A DNA stretch of 64,000 bases, taken from contig JAHDDE010000001.1 in NCBI GenBank assembly GCA_020629515.1, positions 138,949-202,948 on the forward strand, read 5' to 3'. Source of the stretch: Saprospiraceae bacterium. GTDB taxonomy: Bacteria; Bacteroidota; Bacteroidia; Chitinophagales; Saprospiraceae. The first letter of the stretch is position 1, and each line of letters opens with the position of its first letter. The notes under the pieces are model-generated. The model was not told the origin of the DNA. It saw only the letters and a program-made list of their open reading frames with translations, and did not search any database. The translations under genes were made by a program, and so were the position numbers. Shown piece by piece: positions 45,224 through 54,233 of the stretch.

Positions 45224-46180
45224 ATGTCATCTCGTGTAATATCAGGAATAGCAATTGCCATCCTACTACTTTTATCAGGATACTTATGGTATCAAAATAC
45301 TCAACTCCAACAAGCTAATAAAACGCAATTGGCAGAAATGCAAGAGTTGGAAGCCGTACAAGCTGAACTTGATGCAGATTATCAGGCATCGTTAGAAAGT
45401 ATCGAAGGATTGAGAAGTGATAATGCAGAGCTAAATGCGCTTATCGACAATCAGAAAGAAGAACTAAGAGCTCAGAAAAAGAAAATAGATGGTCTCATAT
45501 GGACCAGAAGAGAGCTGGATAAAGCAAGAACTGAAATTGCCGAATTCGAATCTTTGACAGCGGGATATCTTGCTCAAATTAGTGAGTTAAAGTCCAAAAC
45601 TGATCAATTAGAAGCAACTAACGCTCAATTAGTGAGCGATAACTCAACTTTAAACCAGAATCTCACAATTGAAAAAAATGCAAATATGCAGCTCCAAGAA
45701 GCTAAAGCTGTTCTGGTAAGTGAGAAGGAATCTTTAACCAGTACAAATAAAACTTTGTCGGATAAAGTAGAAATTGGCTCCGCAATTAAAATCAATTGGA
45801 TGAGTTTCAATGGTGGAGATTTAAACGATAGTGGAGAGTGGAAAACAAGAAAAAGAAACAAGAGAATGGATCTCCTTAGAACCTGCTTTAAAACAGAGAC
45901 TAACGTAATCGTTCCAGCTGGTGATGAAACTTTCTATTTGAGAATTATGAATCCAAATGGTGAAACTCTAAGTGCAGACGATATGGGATCTGGAGAATTA
46001 GTGGATAAACAGACTGGAAAAACAATGCGTTATACTATGTCTGGCAATCTTACCTACAATAATGAGGATACCGAAGCATGCATGGACTGGAAACCTTCAA
46101 CGACTCCTGTAGATGGAGAATATACAGTTGAGATCTATAATAAAGGATATAAAGTTGGAACTGGTATGTTTAAACTTTAA
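45224..46180 (+). CDS. Membrane-anchored coiled-coil protein, unknown function
   Basis: 318 residues, not a recognised family. One N-terminal membrane helix (5-22, GIAIAILLLLSGYLWYQ) is followed by a long coiled coil rich in Glu/Gln/Ala/Leu (about 25-185). A globular end (190-318) is conserved-looking, with LLRTCFKTETNVIVPAGDETFYLRIMNP and VDGEYTVEIYNKGYKVGTG, a beta-sandwich-type fold. It could be periplasmic, tethered to the inner membrane. It ends before a strong terminator. Confidence 0.75.
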   Translation: MSSRVISGIAIAILLLLSGYLWYQNTQLQQANKTQLAEMQELEAVQAELDADYQASLESIEGLRSDNAELNALIDNQKEELRAQKKKIDGLIWTRRELDKARTEIAEFESLTAGYLAQISELKSKTDQLEATNAQLVSDNSTLNQNLTIEKNANMQLQEAKAVLVSEKESLTSTNKTLSDKVEIGSAIKINWMSFNGGDLNDSGEWKTRKRNKRMDLLRTCFKTETNVIVPAGDETFYLRIMNPNGETLSADDMGSGELVDKQTGKTMRYTMSGNLTYNNEDTEACMDWKPSTTPVDGEYTVEIYNKGYKVGTGMFKL

Positions 46181-46216
46181 TGAATTAGAAAGTCTCTAAA
46201 ACCGATTTTCATAATA

Positions 46217-46246
46217 GCCTTGTTGAAATACAACAAGGCTTTTTTT
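46217..46246 (+). terminator. Intrinsic terminator after the coiled-coil gene
   Basis: GCCTTGTTG (46217-46225), loop AAATA, CAACAAGGC (46231-46239), then a T-run to 46246. Nine perfect pairs and seven T residues. The next gene's ATG begins directly at the end of the T-run. Confidence 0.88.
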
Positions 46247-46630
46247 ATGTTTGCTGCCGTGAGTATTAGAAACGAAAATGTAATTGTGCTCGGGGCATCT
46301 CCTAATCCAATCAGATATGCCTATAAAGCATGTAGAATGCTCCTTGAGGCAAAACATAATATCTTTCCAATAGGAAATAAAGAAGGTATAATCTATGGAA
46401 ATAAGATCTTAAAGGAATTTCCAGCAGATATGATTATTGATACCATAACTGTATATATTAACCCTTCTATCCAAGAAAATTATAAAGATGTCATACTTAC
46501 TACTGCTCCTAAAAGGATAATATTTAATCCAGGAACAGAAAATTCCAAACTCTATCAACAATTCAGTAATCAAGGAATCCAATGCATAGAGGCATGTACT
46601 CTTGTAATGCTAAGAACGAATCAGTACTAA
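46247..46630 (+). CDS. CoA-binding domain protein (YccU-like)
   Basis: 127 residues from the ATG at 46247, immediately after a terminator; an in-frame GTG at 46259 (MSIRNENVIVLGASPNP) is perhaps the better start. The Rossmann-type CoA-binding domain VIVLGASPNPIRYAYKACRMLL, with IFPIGNKEGIIYG and the late NPGTENSKLY and IQCIEACTLVML, matches succinyl-CoA-synthetase-alpha-like small proteins. No catalytic function is known for them. How it escapes the terminator is an open question; its stop interlocks with that of the convergent putA gene. Confidence 0.8.
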   Translation: MFAAVSIRNENVIVLGASPNPIRYAYKACRMLLEAKHNIFPIGNKEGIIYGNKILKEFPADMIIDTITVYINPSIQENYKDVILTTAPKRIIFNPGTENSKLYQQFSNQGIQCIEACTLVMLRTNQY

Positions 46631-47820
46631 TTATTTCTTCTTTTTAATTCTGTTCTTATCAATTGTAATTCTCGACTTGCTTCACCAGTAATCGAAGTAT
46701 TCTCTTGAGCCCTTCTTATTAAAAATTCAGTTACTTCTTTGACAGGACCATAAACCACATATTTGGCGACATTAAAACCAAACTTAGCAAGATTGAAAGT
46801 GATATAATCACTCATCCCTTGTAGCTGAGAAAAGTTAATATGCTTATGATCCAAAGGAATACCTTCTTTAATTATGGCTGAAGAAAGTAGTTGATTACTC
46901 TTGACATTGTGTGACGCACATATAAATGAAATCTTTTCATAATTATCTATACAGAATCGTATCGCACGATCAAAGTCGTGATCAGTTTCTTCCTTAGAGT
47001 TATGTATGGGACTTTCATAGCCCATCTCTTGAGCACGCTCACGCTCTTTCTGCATATAAGCTCCTCGTACTATTTTAGCTCCTATGAGATAATCATCCTT
47101 GACAGAATGATCAAAATCTAACTTCAGTTTAGCCAATCGATCCTTACGATACATCTGATAGGTATTATAAACGATGACATTATCCTTGTTAAATAACTGC
47201 ATCATATCTGTGACTACTTCATCCATAGCATCTTGCATCCAACTTTCCTCTGCGTCAATCAGTAATCCTACCCCCAATTCATGAGCTCTTGAACATGCAC
47301 TTTTTACACGGTTATAAAATCTATCAAATAAATTTTGCTCTTCAAGACTAAACGCTTCATCTGATTGTTTTTTTTCTAAAATGCTGTTATCAACAAGCGC
47401 CGTAAGCTTGCATATCGCAGCCGGTACACTATGATTAGAAGCCGCGAAATCAATGGCGTTGATTAATTCTTCTAATGAATGATCTAAATCTTCCTCCTCA
47501 GATTTACCTTCTACCCCGTAATCTAATAATGATAATACATTATTCTTATACAAGTCATCTATCACTTCTTGACAATCTAAAAGATTAAGACCACCACAAA
47601 ACTGCTTAAATACAGTCTTTTGAATAATCTTTTCAACCAACGGCAATCGCATTTTCAAGGCTAACTTGGCAATACGTGAACCCATATTGACTAAAGACAA
47701 ATTATTCATCGCAGAAAAAAGTCTTTCTACCTCCTTTAATTCTCTATTATTTTTATTTCTAAAGGCTATTTCTGTATTGCTAAAATCTGGATAACTCAGA
47801 GGATCTGGATCAGATGACAT
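46627..47820 (-). CDS. putA: Proline dehydrogenase
   Basis: 397 residues, a monofunctional FAD-dependent proline dehydrogenase with the TIM barrel. It oxidises proline to pyrroline-5-carboxylate. Seen: GVGLLIDAEESWMQDAMDE, the FAD-binding AKIVRGAYMQKERERA, and ASHNVKSNQLLSSAI near the end, followed by YVVYGPVKEVTEFLIRRAQEN with the active-site Arg pair. The N-terminus has an extra helical region, as in Bacteroidota relatives. It is the last gene of an aroE-putA-containing minus-strand unit. The pyrroline-5-carboxylate dehydrogenase is not in the window. Confidence 0.93.
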   Translation of the reverse strand: MSSDPDPLSYPDFSNTEIAFRNKNNRELKEVERLFSAMNNLSLVNMGSRIAKLALKMRLPLVEKIIQKTVFKQFCGGLNLLDCQEVIDDLYKNNVLSLLDYGVEGKSEEEDLDHSLEELINAIDFAASNHSVPAAICKLTALVDNSILEKKQSDEAFSLEEQNLFDRFYNRVKSACSRAHELGVGLLIDAEESWMQDAMDEVVTDMMQLFNKDNVIVYNTYQMYRKDRLAKLKLDFDHSVKDDYLIGAKIVRGAYMQKERERAQEMGYESPIHNSKEETDHDFDRAIRFCIDNYEKISFICASHNVKSNQLLSSAIIKEGIPLDHKHINFSQLQGMSDYITFNLAKFGFNVAKYVVYGPVKEVTEFLIRRAQENTSITGEASRELQLIRTELKRRNN

Positions 47821-47835
47821 GGGCTGCTATATATT

Positions 47836-48564
47836 TTAATCATTCCATATTTGCCAAGCACGTTCGGCTTGTAGTTCTAACATTTCGAGACCGTTTTTGA
47901 TTTTACATCCTTTGATCTCTCCTTTTTTCAAAAATAGAGTTTTTTCTGGATTATAAACCAAATCATAAAACACATGATTACTATTACAAAATTGGTATGG
48001 TAAATCAGGAGCATTATCAATATTGGGATACATCCCAAGCGGAGTGGTATTTACTATCAATTGATGAGATTCTAATACCTCTTGGTCAATATGCTGATAT
48101 TTCAGATCTCCATTGGTTCGTGACACAATTTTATACTTACAATTATGCTTTTCTAACACAAATCTAACAGCCTTTGAAGCACCTCCAGAACCCAATATTA
48201 AGGCAGTCTTCGGAACAGACCCTCCACAAATATTTAATAAGGAAATTTCAAATCCGTATACATCTGTGTTAAACCCAATTCTTTTGTCAGCTACAATTTT
48301 AATAGTATTTACTGCTCCAATTGCCTTAGCTTCTTCACTTAAGTCTGACAAATAAGGGATCACTTTCTCTTTATAGGGAATAGTCACATTCAGTCCTTGA
48401 AGTCCAGAATTCATCAATCTTTCCACCATAGAGATATCCTCCAATGGGTATAAATCATAAGAACAGTTCTCAATCTCTTCTCTTTTAAATTTTGCTGAGA
48501 AATAACCCGGAGAAAAAGAATGCGATAACGGAAAACCAATTAAACCAAAATTCCTAATATTCAT
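47836..48564 (-). CDS. aroE: Shikimate dehydrogenase
   Basis: 242 residues, short for the family (about 270). AroE makes shikimate from 3-dehydroshikimate with NADPH. Substrate side: GFPLSHSFSP (10-19) and LNVTIPYKEKVIPYL with the catalytic Lys; NTDVYGFE with the Asp; cofactor side LILGSGGASKAVRFVL. It starts 15 bases after the sugar transferase gene and ends 15 bases before putA. Confidence 0.93.
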   Translation of the reverse strand: MNIRNFGLIGFPLSHSFSPGYFSAKFKREEIENCSYDLYPLEDISMVERLMNSGLQGLNVTIPYKEKVIPYLSDLSEEAKAIGAVNTIKIVADKRIGFNTDVYGFEISLLNICGGSVPKTALILGSGGASKAVRFVLEKHNCKYKIVSRTNGDLKYQHIDQEVLESHQLIVNTTPLGMYPNIDNAPDLPYQFCNSNHVFYDLVYNPEKTLFLKKGEIKGCKIKNGLEMLELQAERAWQIWND

Positions 48565-48579
48565 AAAGTAACTTTTCTA

Positions 48580-49917
48580 TTAATGTCCTTTACCTTTCAA
48601 TAGCACACTTATAGTATAAAACATAATTTTGAAATCTAAAAACAAGGATCTGTTTTCTAAGTAAAGTAAATCGAATTTTGCCCTCTGTAATATTTGATCC
48701 ACATTGCTTGCATAGCCAAATTTGACTTGCCCCCAAGATGTTATACCGGGTTTGACACTATATAACCTCATGATATAGTCCGAACGATCCTTTAATTGCT
48801 CAATGAAATACTGGCGTTCTGGACGTGGACCAACTAATGACATATCCCCCTGGATTACATTTATAAATTGGGGAATTTCATCTAATCTATATCTACGTAA
48901 TATTTTACCTACCTGAGTAATTCGCTCATCACCTAAATAGGATAATTGTGGACCTTGCTCTTCGGCATTATCCACCATGGATCTAAATTTTTTTATTTTG
49001 AATGGCTGCAAATTTTTTCCAAGTCTGACTTGTTCAAAAATGACCTCTCCTTTTGACTCAATTTTAATTAGCAGCGAGATAATTATGCTCATAGGAAGCA
49101 ACAAGATGACAGCAATACAACTCAAGAATATATCAAGAATCCTCTTTAAATTATTTTGCCAAAGTGGCATAGGGTCATAATGGAGATGATATAATCCACT
49201 GGCATAATTATAATCAAGAGACGAAATCACTTGCGAGTCGGCAAGATCAGTCTCAATAACCGTTATCACTTGATTTTTGTTAAACCGATATTGATTGTTT
49301 TTGATTAGATCATATAAGGGACGGTCTAAATGAGCAATTAGAATTTCATCATAATCTTTAATCACACTAAAGTGTTTATTGAGATCGACAGTAGAAATAA
49401 CTTTGATGAGTTTATGATAGTTATTAAGAGACAAATTAATAATCTCCTCCTTTCCTACTCCAATAGTAGAAATTTGTATTTGTCCTTTTTTAAATTTTGA
49501 AGATATCGTAGTTAATGCTGATAGTCTTATGACCACATATACTATCCAATGAATGCTGAAAAGAACTAAAAAGGATCGAACGTAGCTATAGTGCTCCAAT
49601 GTGGTATCATCTGTGAGAATAGTGAATAGAAGTACAAGACTACCGATGAAAACTCCTATTGTAGTCTCATAGATTACATTCAATCTGGATCGTCGAAAAA
49701 TTCTGTGATAGGAACCTGCAATGTTCCATGCTATTAAACTCGCTAAAGGTATCACCACAATTCCCACATAATACATCGGATCTAACAGTGCTTCTCTAAT
49801 CGATGAAGCCTCTGAAATACTCAATTTGCGATAGCAAAAAAACACACTCCATGCAAGCCCTCCAGCTAATAAATCAGATAGTAAATAGGCTATTTTATAA
49901 TAGGTTTTATGCCACAT
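48580..49917 (-). CDS. Polyprenyl sugar-phosphate transferase (exopolysaccharide initiation)
   Basis: 445 residues. The N-terminal part has four membrane segments and a CoA-binding-like middle domain; the C-terminal 200 residues are the WbaP/EpsL-type catalytic core: KRILDIFLSCIAVILLLPM, EQVRLGKNLQPFKIKKFRSM, LRRYRLDEIPQFINVIQGDM, SLVGPRPER. Such enzymes put the first sugar phosphate on undecaprenyl phosphate and start synthesis of an exopolysaccharide or O-antigen. It could feed the SLBB exporter at 16.6-19.3 kb although they are 30 kb apart. Other glycosyltransferase genes are missing here. Confidence 0.92.
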   Translation of the reverse strand: MWHKTYYKIAYLLSDLLAGGLAWSVFFCYRKLSISEASSIREALLDPMYYVGIVVIPLASLIAWNIAGSYHRIFRRSRLNVIYETTIGVFIGSLVLLFTILTDDTTLEHYSYVRSFLVLFSIHWIVYVVIRLSALTTISSKFKKGQIQISTIGVGKEEIINLSLNNYHKLIKVISTVDLNKHFSVIKDYDEILIAHLDRPLYDLIKNNQYRFNKNQVITVIETDLADSQVISSLDYNYASGLYHLHYDPMPLWQNNLKRILDIFLSCIAVILLLPMSIIISLLIKIESKGEVIFEQVRLGKNLQPFKIKKFRSMVDNAEEQGPQLSYLGDERITQVGKILRRYRLDEIPQFINVIQGDMSLVGPRPERQYFIEQLKDRSDYIMRLYSVKPGITSWGQVKFGYASNVDQILQRAKFDLLYLENRSLFLDFKIMFYTISVLLKGKGH

Positions 49918-50217
49918 CTATCTATATCTAAATAATAGGTAGCCGAAAAGTATGATTAATACAATTAACGCACTGGCCAATTGCACTGATTGATGAATCA
50001 TTTTCACAAATTGAAGAATTTCGTCTTTATGTTGTGGATATCTACTTAATACCTCTTCTTCCATCTTTTGACTATTAAAGAAATGGGAAGAATTGAATTG
50101 TACTTTATTCTTAACCAAATATTTATACTGTTTAAAGACTTTGACCCTGAAATATATATTCAGAAAAAGCATACCTACAAAAACTGCAATAATTAGAGAA
50201 AATAATATAGTATACAT
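49918..50217 (-). CDS. Small two-TM membrane protein, unknown
   Basis: 99 residues. Membrane helices at about 1-22 and 76-97 with a basic, polar stretch between (KVFKQYKYLVKNKVQFNSSHFF), containing a conserved-looking RYPQHKDEIL. The gene ends at the very base before the sugar transferase start, so the two are co-translated; a helper role in surface polysaccharide assembly is only a guess. No domain is recognised. Confidence 0.65.
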   Translation of the reverse strand: MYTILFSLIIAVFVGMLFLNIYFRVKVFKQYKYLVKNKVQFNSSHFFNSQKMEEEVLSRYPQHKDEILQFVKMIHQSVQLASALIVLIILFGYLLFRYR

Positions 50218-50334
50218 AAGTCCTTAATAATGAGGTGCAAAAGTGAATAATAAAAGAATTAATTCATAATTGGTTGAGACATAATAGGATTTTGACATTC
50301 TAAAATTATCTTAGTCAAGATTAATACAATTGCT

Positions 50335-52860
50335 ATGCGAGTCATTTTTCTACTTTTTTGGAGCTCATTGATGATTGCTCAGTCATATGATCTATCTTAT
50401 TATCTACCAGATATCCCGTATGATAACAAAATCCCAACACCTAAAGAATTCATAGGACACGAAGTTGGTGAATGGCATGTCACTCATGACAAACAGTACT
50501 ACTACATGAAGGAGTTGGCTCGATTATCAGATCGTATTACCCTCACAGAATACGCCAAAACATACGAAGGTCGTCCGTTAATCTACCTAACCATTACCTC
50601 TCCAAACAATCGAGAGAAGTTAGAGGAAATCAGAGTTGAACATAAAAAACTAACGGACCCAGAAGTAAGTCATGAAGTCAATATTGATGACTTACCTGTT
50701 GTGATTTATCAGGGAAATAGCATACATGGCAATGAGCCAAGTGGAGGAAATGGAGCATTGGCCACAGCCTATTATTTAGCTGCAGGCCAAGGTCCCGAGA
50801 TAGATAGACTATTATCTGAAGCCATCATTTTATTTGACCCATGTTACAATCCAGACGGGTTTCAAAGATTTTCGACTTGGGTAAATTCTCATAAGGGAAA
50901 AAACATGATAAGCGATCCCAATAGTCGGGAGTATAATGAGGCCTGGCCTAGAGGACGGACCAATCATTATTGGTTTGACCTAAATAGAGATTGGTTACTC
51001 TTAACCCATCCAGAAAGTAGGGGAAGAATAAAAACATTCCATCATTGGAAGCCCGATATATTGACTGACCATCACGAAATGGGCAGTAATTCTACATTTT
51101 TCTTTCAACCTGGTATTCCGACACGTACTAATCCTAACACACCGAAAAGAAATCAAGAATTGACAGCTGCAATCGGAGAATTCCATGCTGAAGCATTGGA
51201 TGAAATAGGTAGTCTCTATTATACAAAAGAGTCCTATGACGACTTCTACTACGGTAAGGGCTCAACTTATCCTGATGCACAAGGTTGTGTGGGCATTTTA
51301 TTTGAACAGGCCAGTTCAAGAGGGCATTATCAAAATACTGACCACGGCATTTTAAGTTTCCCATTCACGGTGAGGAATCAGGTGGCCACGATGTTATCTA
51401 CCCAAAAAGCGGGTATAGCATTAAGAAAAGAGTTGTTAGAATATAAGAGAGAATCATTCAAAGAAGCTCAACGTTTGGCGCAATCGAATCCTATTAAGGG
51501 GTATATATTTGGAGATAAAGATGCTCCTTATAGAACTAAGAGGTTCATAGATATCCTTAATCAGCACCAGATAAGTGTTTATGAATTAAGCCAAAATCAT
51601 AAGTCATTTGAGCGAGGTTCAAGCTTCCTTGTCGAATTAGATCCTAAACAATATCGCTTGACCAAATCGATATTCGAAGAGCAAACAACTTTTGAGGATA
51701 GCCTATTTTACGATGTGTCCGCTTGGACTATGCCGCATGCATATGACCTTCCTTATAGCGCTCTCAAAAGTATAAAAGGGTTAAAAGGAGATCGAGTCGA
51801 AAGTTTTGAGGTGAATGGAGAATTAATAGGAAGCGGAAAAGCATATGCTTACCTCGTGCCATGGCATCAATACTTAGCTCCTAAAATGCTACAAGCATTA
51901 CACGAACAGAATGTCATGGTGAAACTGTCGACCACTAAATTCAGTAATATGATCGGCAATGAAGAAATCAATTTTGACTTAGGAACACTTATCATTCCTG
52001 TTGGCAATAATCAAGCAATGTCTCCATCACAATTAGAAAATCTCATCAAAAAATTAGCGATAGAAAATCATCTTAAAGTATATAAAGCAAATTCGGGACA
52101 AGTCACATCGGGCTATAACCTCGGGAGTAGGTCTACGGAAAAACTTGAGCCACAAAATATAATGATGGTCATCGGTAACGGTGTAAATTCATATGATGCA
52201 GGTGAAATGTGGCATCATTTTGATCAAATCTTAGAAATGCCCGTAGCAATGGTTGATATTTCAAGGATGTCTCGTATAGATTTGAGTGATTATTCTACCA
52301 TCATATTACCTGATGGAAACTATAGCTCATTGAGTTCTTCGAGCAATAAAATAAAAGATTGGGTACGTCAAGGTGGTAATCTTGTGGCCGTAAGAAGAGC
52401 AATAAAATGGTTGAAATCAAAAGATATTATAAAAGCTGAAATAAAATCTACGACTAATAAAGGATCTTCGACTCAAGAGCCGTTTGGCGAAGCAGGAAAG
52501 CAAAGAGGCGCTTTGGTCACAGGTGGCATGATCGCTAAAACAGAAATTGACATCACTCATCCCTTGTTTTACGGTTACAAAAGAAATGAAACTTTTATGT
52601 TCCGACGAGGAAATGACTTTTTCAAACCTATGATTAACCCCTATCAGACACCAGCTCGGTATTCATCAAATCCTGTAGTCAGTGGATATCTACACAGGTC
52701 AAATGAAGAAAATCTAAAAGAGTCTGCGGCTGTCTTTACTAATAGGTTAGGCAGAGGTACGGTCATCTGTATTATGGACAATCCGCTATTCAGAGGTTAT
52801 TGGTGGGGAGGAAGTAAACTTTTTGCTAACGCAATATTTTTAGGAGATATAATAGATTAG
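50335..52860 (+). CDS. Exported M14-type zinc carboxypeptidase
   Basis: 841 residues. Signal peptide (1-16, ending MIAQ), then an M14 domain: zinc ligands H131 and E134 in GNSIHGNEPSGG, followed by NPDGFQRFSTW and LTDHHEMGSNSTFF. Members remove C-terminal residues or cut peptide cross-links in the periplasm. The last 400 residues form further domains with ThuA-like/GATase-like repeats (DYSTIILPDGNYS, GRGTVICIMDNPLFRGYWWG). The length fits large Bacteroidota M14 proteins. A single gene transcribed away from the sugar transferase operon. Confidence 0.9.
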   Translation: MRVIFLLFWSSLMIAQSYDLSYYLPDIPYDNKIPTPKEFIGHEVGEWHVTHDKQYYYMKELARLSDRITLTEYAKTYEGRPLIYLTITSPNNREKLEEIRVEHKKLTDPEVSHEVNIDDLPVVIYQGNSIHGNEPSGGNGALATAYYLAAGQGPEIDRLLSEAIILFDPCYNPDGFQRFSTWVNSHKGKNMISDPNSREYNEAWPRGRTNHYWFDLNRDWLLLTHPESRGRIKTFHHWKPDILTDHHEMGSNSTFFFQPGIPTRTNPNTPKRNQELTAAIGEFHAEALDEIGSLYYTKESYDDFYYGKGSTYPDAQGCVGILFEQASSRGHYQNTDHGILSFPFTVRNQVATMLSTQKAGIALRKELLEYKRESFKEAQRLAQSNPIKGYIFGDKDAPYRTKRFIDILNQHQISVYELSQNHKSFERGSSFLVELDPKQYRLTKSIFEEQTTFEDSLFYDVSAWTMPHAYDLPYSALKSIKGLKGDRVESFEVNGELIGSGKAYAYLVPWHQYLAPKMLQALHEQNVMVKLSTTKFSNMIGNEEINFDLGTLIIPVGNNQAMSPSQLENLIKKLAIENHLKVYKANSGQVTSGYNLGSRSTEKLEPQNIMMVIGNGVNSYDAGEMWHHFDQILEMPVAMVDISRMSRIDLSDYSTIILPDGNYSSLSSSSNKIKDWVRQGGNLVAVRRAIKWLKSKDIIKAEIKSTTNKGSSTQEPFGEAGKQRGALVTGGMIAKTEIDITHPLFYGYKRNETFMFRRGNDFFKPMINPYQTPARYSSNPVVSGYLHRSNEENLKESAAVFTNRLGRGTVICIMDNPLFRGYWWGGSKLFANAIFLGDIID

Positions 52861-52876
52861 AAAAAAATGGCAAAGA

Positions 52877-52909
52877 TTGATTTAATTAGTTAACATATTG
52901 CTATTTTTG
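52877..52909 (+). promoter_or_regulatory. Candidate promoter for the Dabb gene
   Basis: TTG (52877-52879), 22-base spacer, TATTTTTG (52902-52909), an exact TAnnTTTG. The spacer is slightly long. The ATG at 52928 is 18 bases further. Confidence 0.45.
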
Positions 52910-52927
52910 TTAATATATTTAATTGTA

Positions 52928-53317
52928 ATGAAAAAAGTATTCTTATTCTTATCCGTGGCATTCTTTTTAGGTGCATTCTCTTTCACCTATCTAAAAGAAG
53001 TAAAAGAAGATCAAAAAATGATTCACACAGTATTTTTCTGGTTAGACGAAAATCTTTCAAAAGAAGAGCTCACTGAATTTGAGGAGGCATTGGTCCTATT
53101 AGGAACCGTACCCACTATAGACCAATATTACTGGGGGCCTCCTGCCGCAACAGAAAATAGAGATGTAATAGACAATTCTTATTCTTATGCGATCAATGTA
53201 CACTTCTCAAGCTTGAAAGCGCAAAAAACTTACCAAGACCATCCCATTCATAAAGAATTCTTAAAGCAAGCACCTAAATGGAAGAAAGTTATTGTATACG
53301 ACAATGAGGTGCGATAA
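52928..53317 (+). CDS. Dabb (stress-responsive A/B barrel) protein with signal sequence
   Basis: 129 residues from the ATG at 52928. A signal/anchor segment (VFLFLSVAFFLGAFSFTYL) is followed by MIHTVFFWLDENLSKEELTEFEEAL, the start of a Dabb ferredoxin-like fold, which ends in HFSSLKAQKTYQDHPIHKEFLKQ, matching the family's usual end. Cytoplasmic Dabb proteins dimerise and have various roles; an exported one is unusual but known in Bacteroidota. Function unknown. Confidence 0.82.
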   Translation: MKKVFLFLSVAFFLGAFSFTYLKEVKEDQKMIHTVFFWLDENLSKEELTEFEEALVLLGTVPTIDQYYWGPPAATENRDVIDNSYSYAINVHFSSLKAQKTYQDHPIHKEFLKQAPKWKKVIVYDNEVR

Positions 53318-53321
53318 TTAT

Positions 53322-53379
53322 CTTCTACAATATAATAGACAACGAATACCGTAGTTATATTGTTAGTCTTGTATAGAAG
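53322..53379. other. Nested inverted repeats upstream of cysE
   Basis: CTTCTA (53322-53327) pairs with TAGAAG (53374-53379), and ACAATATAA (53327-53335) pairs with TTATATTGT (53355-53363) inside it. The block ends eight bases before the cysE ATG, so it could be an RNA leader structure or an operator for sulfur control. Confidence 0.35.
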
Positions 53380-53387
53380 TCTATTAT

Positions 53388-54221
53388 ATGCATAATGAAT
53401 TTATAGATCGAATATTAACAGAGCATCAGATCTGTGTCACTTGCCCATCCCCAAAAGAGGTATCAGATTTTTTCATAAGTCTGTTAGGTACACTTTATTT
53501 AGATTTCTCAGTTAAGCGTTTGAATACTAAGGAAGACATCATTGAACAATTCGACCAACTTAAAAAAGAGCTGGATAGCCTCCTGAGCAGAAATCCAATG
53601 AATGCGATATTGGGCACTCAGACTATCTCTCAAGAATTTTTTGATCAAATACCTTTGATCTATGATATGCTCAATAATGATATTATGGCGATCTATGAAG
53701 GAGATCCTGCCTGTAATAGCAGAAGAGAAGTTATAAGGAGTTACCCCGGTTTTTATGCCATAGCAGCATACCGCATAGCTAATTTGTTAGAGAAATTAAA
53801 AGTCGAAGATCTCCCAAGAATTATCACTGAGCACGCCCATAGTCTTACAGGCATTGATATTCATCCCGGAGCTACCATAGGCAGAGGTTTTTGCATAGAT
53901 CATGGAACTGGAATCGTAATCGGAGAAACTACTGTCATCCATGACAATGTAAAAATTTATCAAGGAGTAACATTAGGTGCATTAAGTGTGGCAAAGTCTG
54001 ATGCTGATCAAAAACGACATCCCACGATAGAAGAAAATTGTATCCTATATGCCGGATCTACCATATTAGGAGGAGAAACTACTATTGGCGCTAATAGCGT
54101 AATAGGAGGTAACGTTTGGATAACAAGAAGTGTACCGCCAAACTCAAAGATCTACTATCAAGCTAAAATGAATACTTCAGATAATATTGATGTTGTAGTC
54201 TTCAAAGATTTTGCAAAATAA
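53388..54221 (+). CDS. cysE: Serine O-acetyltransferase
   Basis: 277 residues. CysE acetylates serine with acetyl-CoA, the first step of cysteine synthesis. The N-terminal helical domain contains DIMAIYEGDPACNSRREV, the middle has YPGFYAIAAYRIANLL, and the left-handed beta-helix shows HPGATIGRGFCIDHGTGIVIGE with the catalytic His-Asp. The C-terminal tail used for docking into cysteine synthase does not end in the usual Ile. It starts 12 bases before cysM. Confidence 0.95.
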   Translation: MHNEFIDRILTEHQICVTCPSPKEVSDFFISLLGTLYLDFSVKRLNTKEDIIEQFDQLKKELDSLLSRNPMNAILGTQTISQEFFDQIPLIYDMLNNDIMAIYEGDPACNSRREVIRSYPGFYAIAAYRIANLLEKLKVEDLPRIITEHAHSLTGIDIHPGATIGRGFCIDHGTGIVIGETTVIHDNVKIYQGVTLGALSVAKSDADQKRHPTIEENCILYAGSTILGGETTIGANSVIGGNVWITRSVPPNSKIYYQAKMNTSDNIDVVVFKDFAK

Positions 54222-54233
54222 TACTGGCATTAA

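Noticed and set aside
50325..50332. TACAATTG as a -7 box for the M14 peptidase gene
   Set aside because: One mismatch, and it ends two bases before the ATG, so transcription would start inside the coding region.
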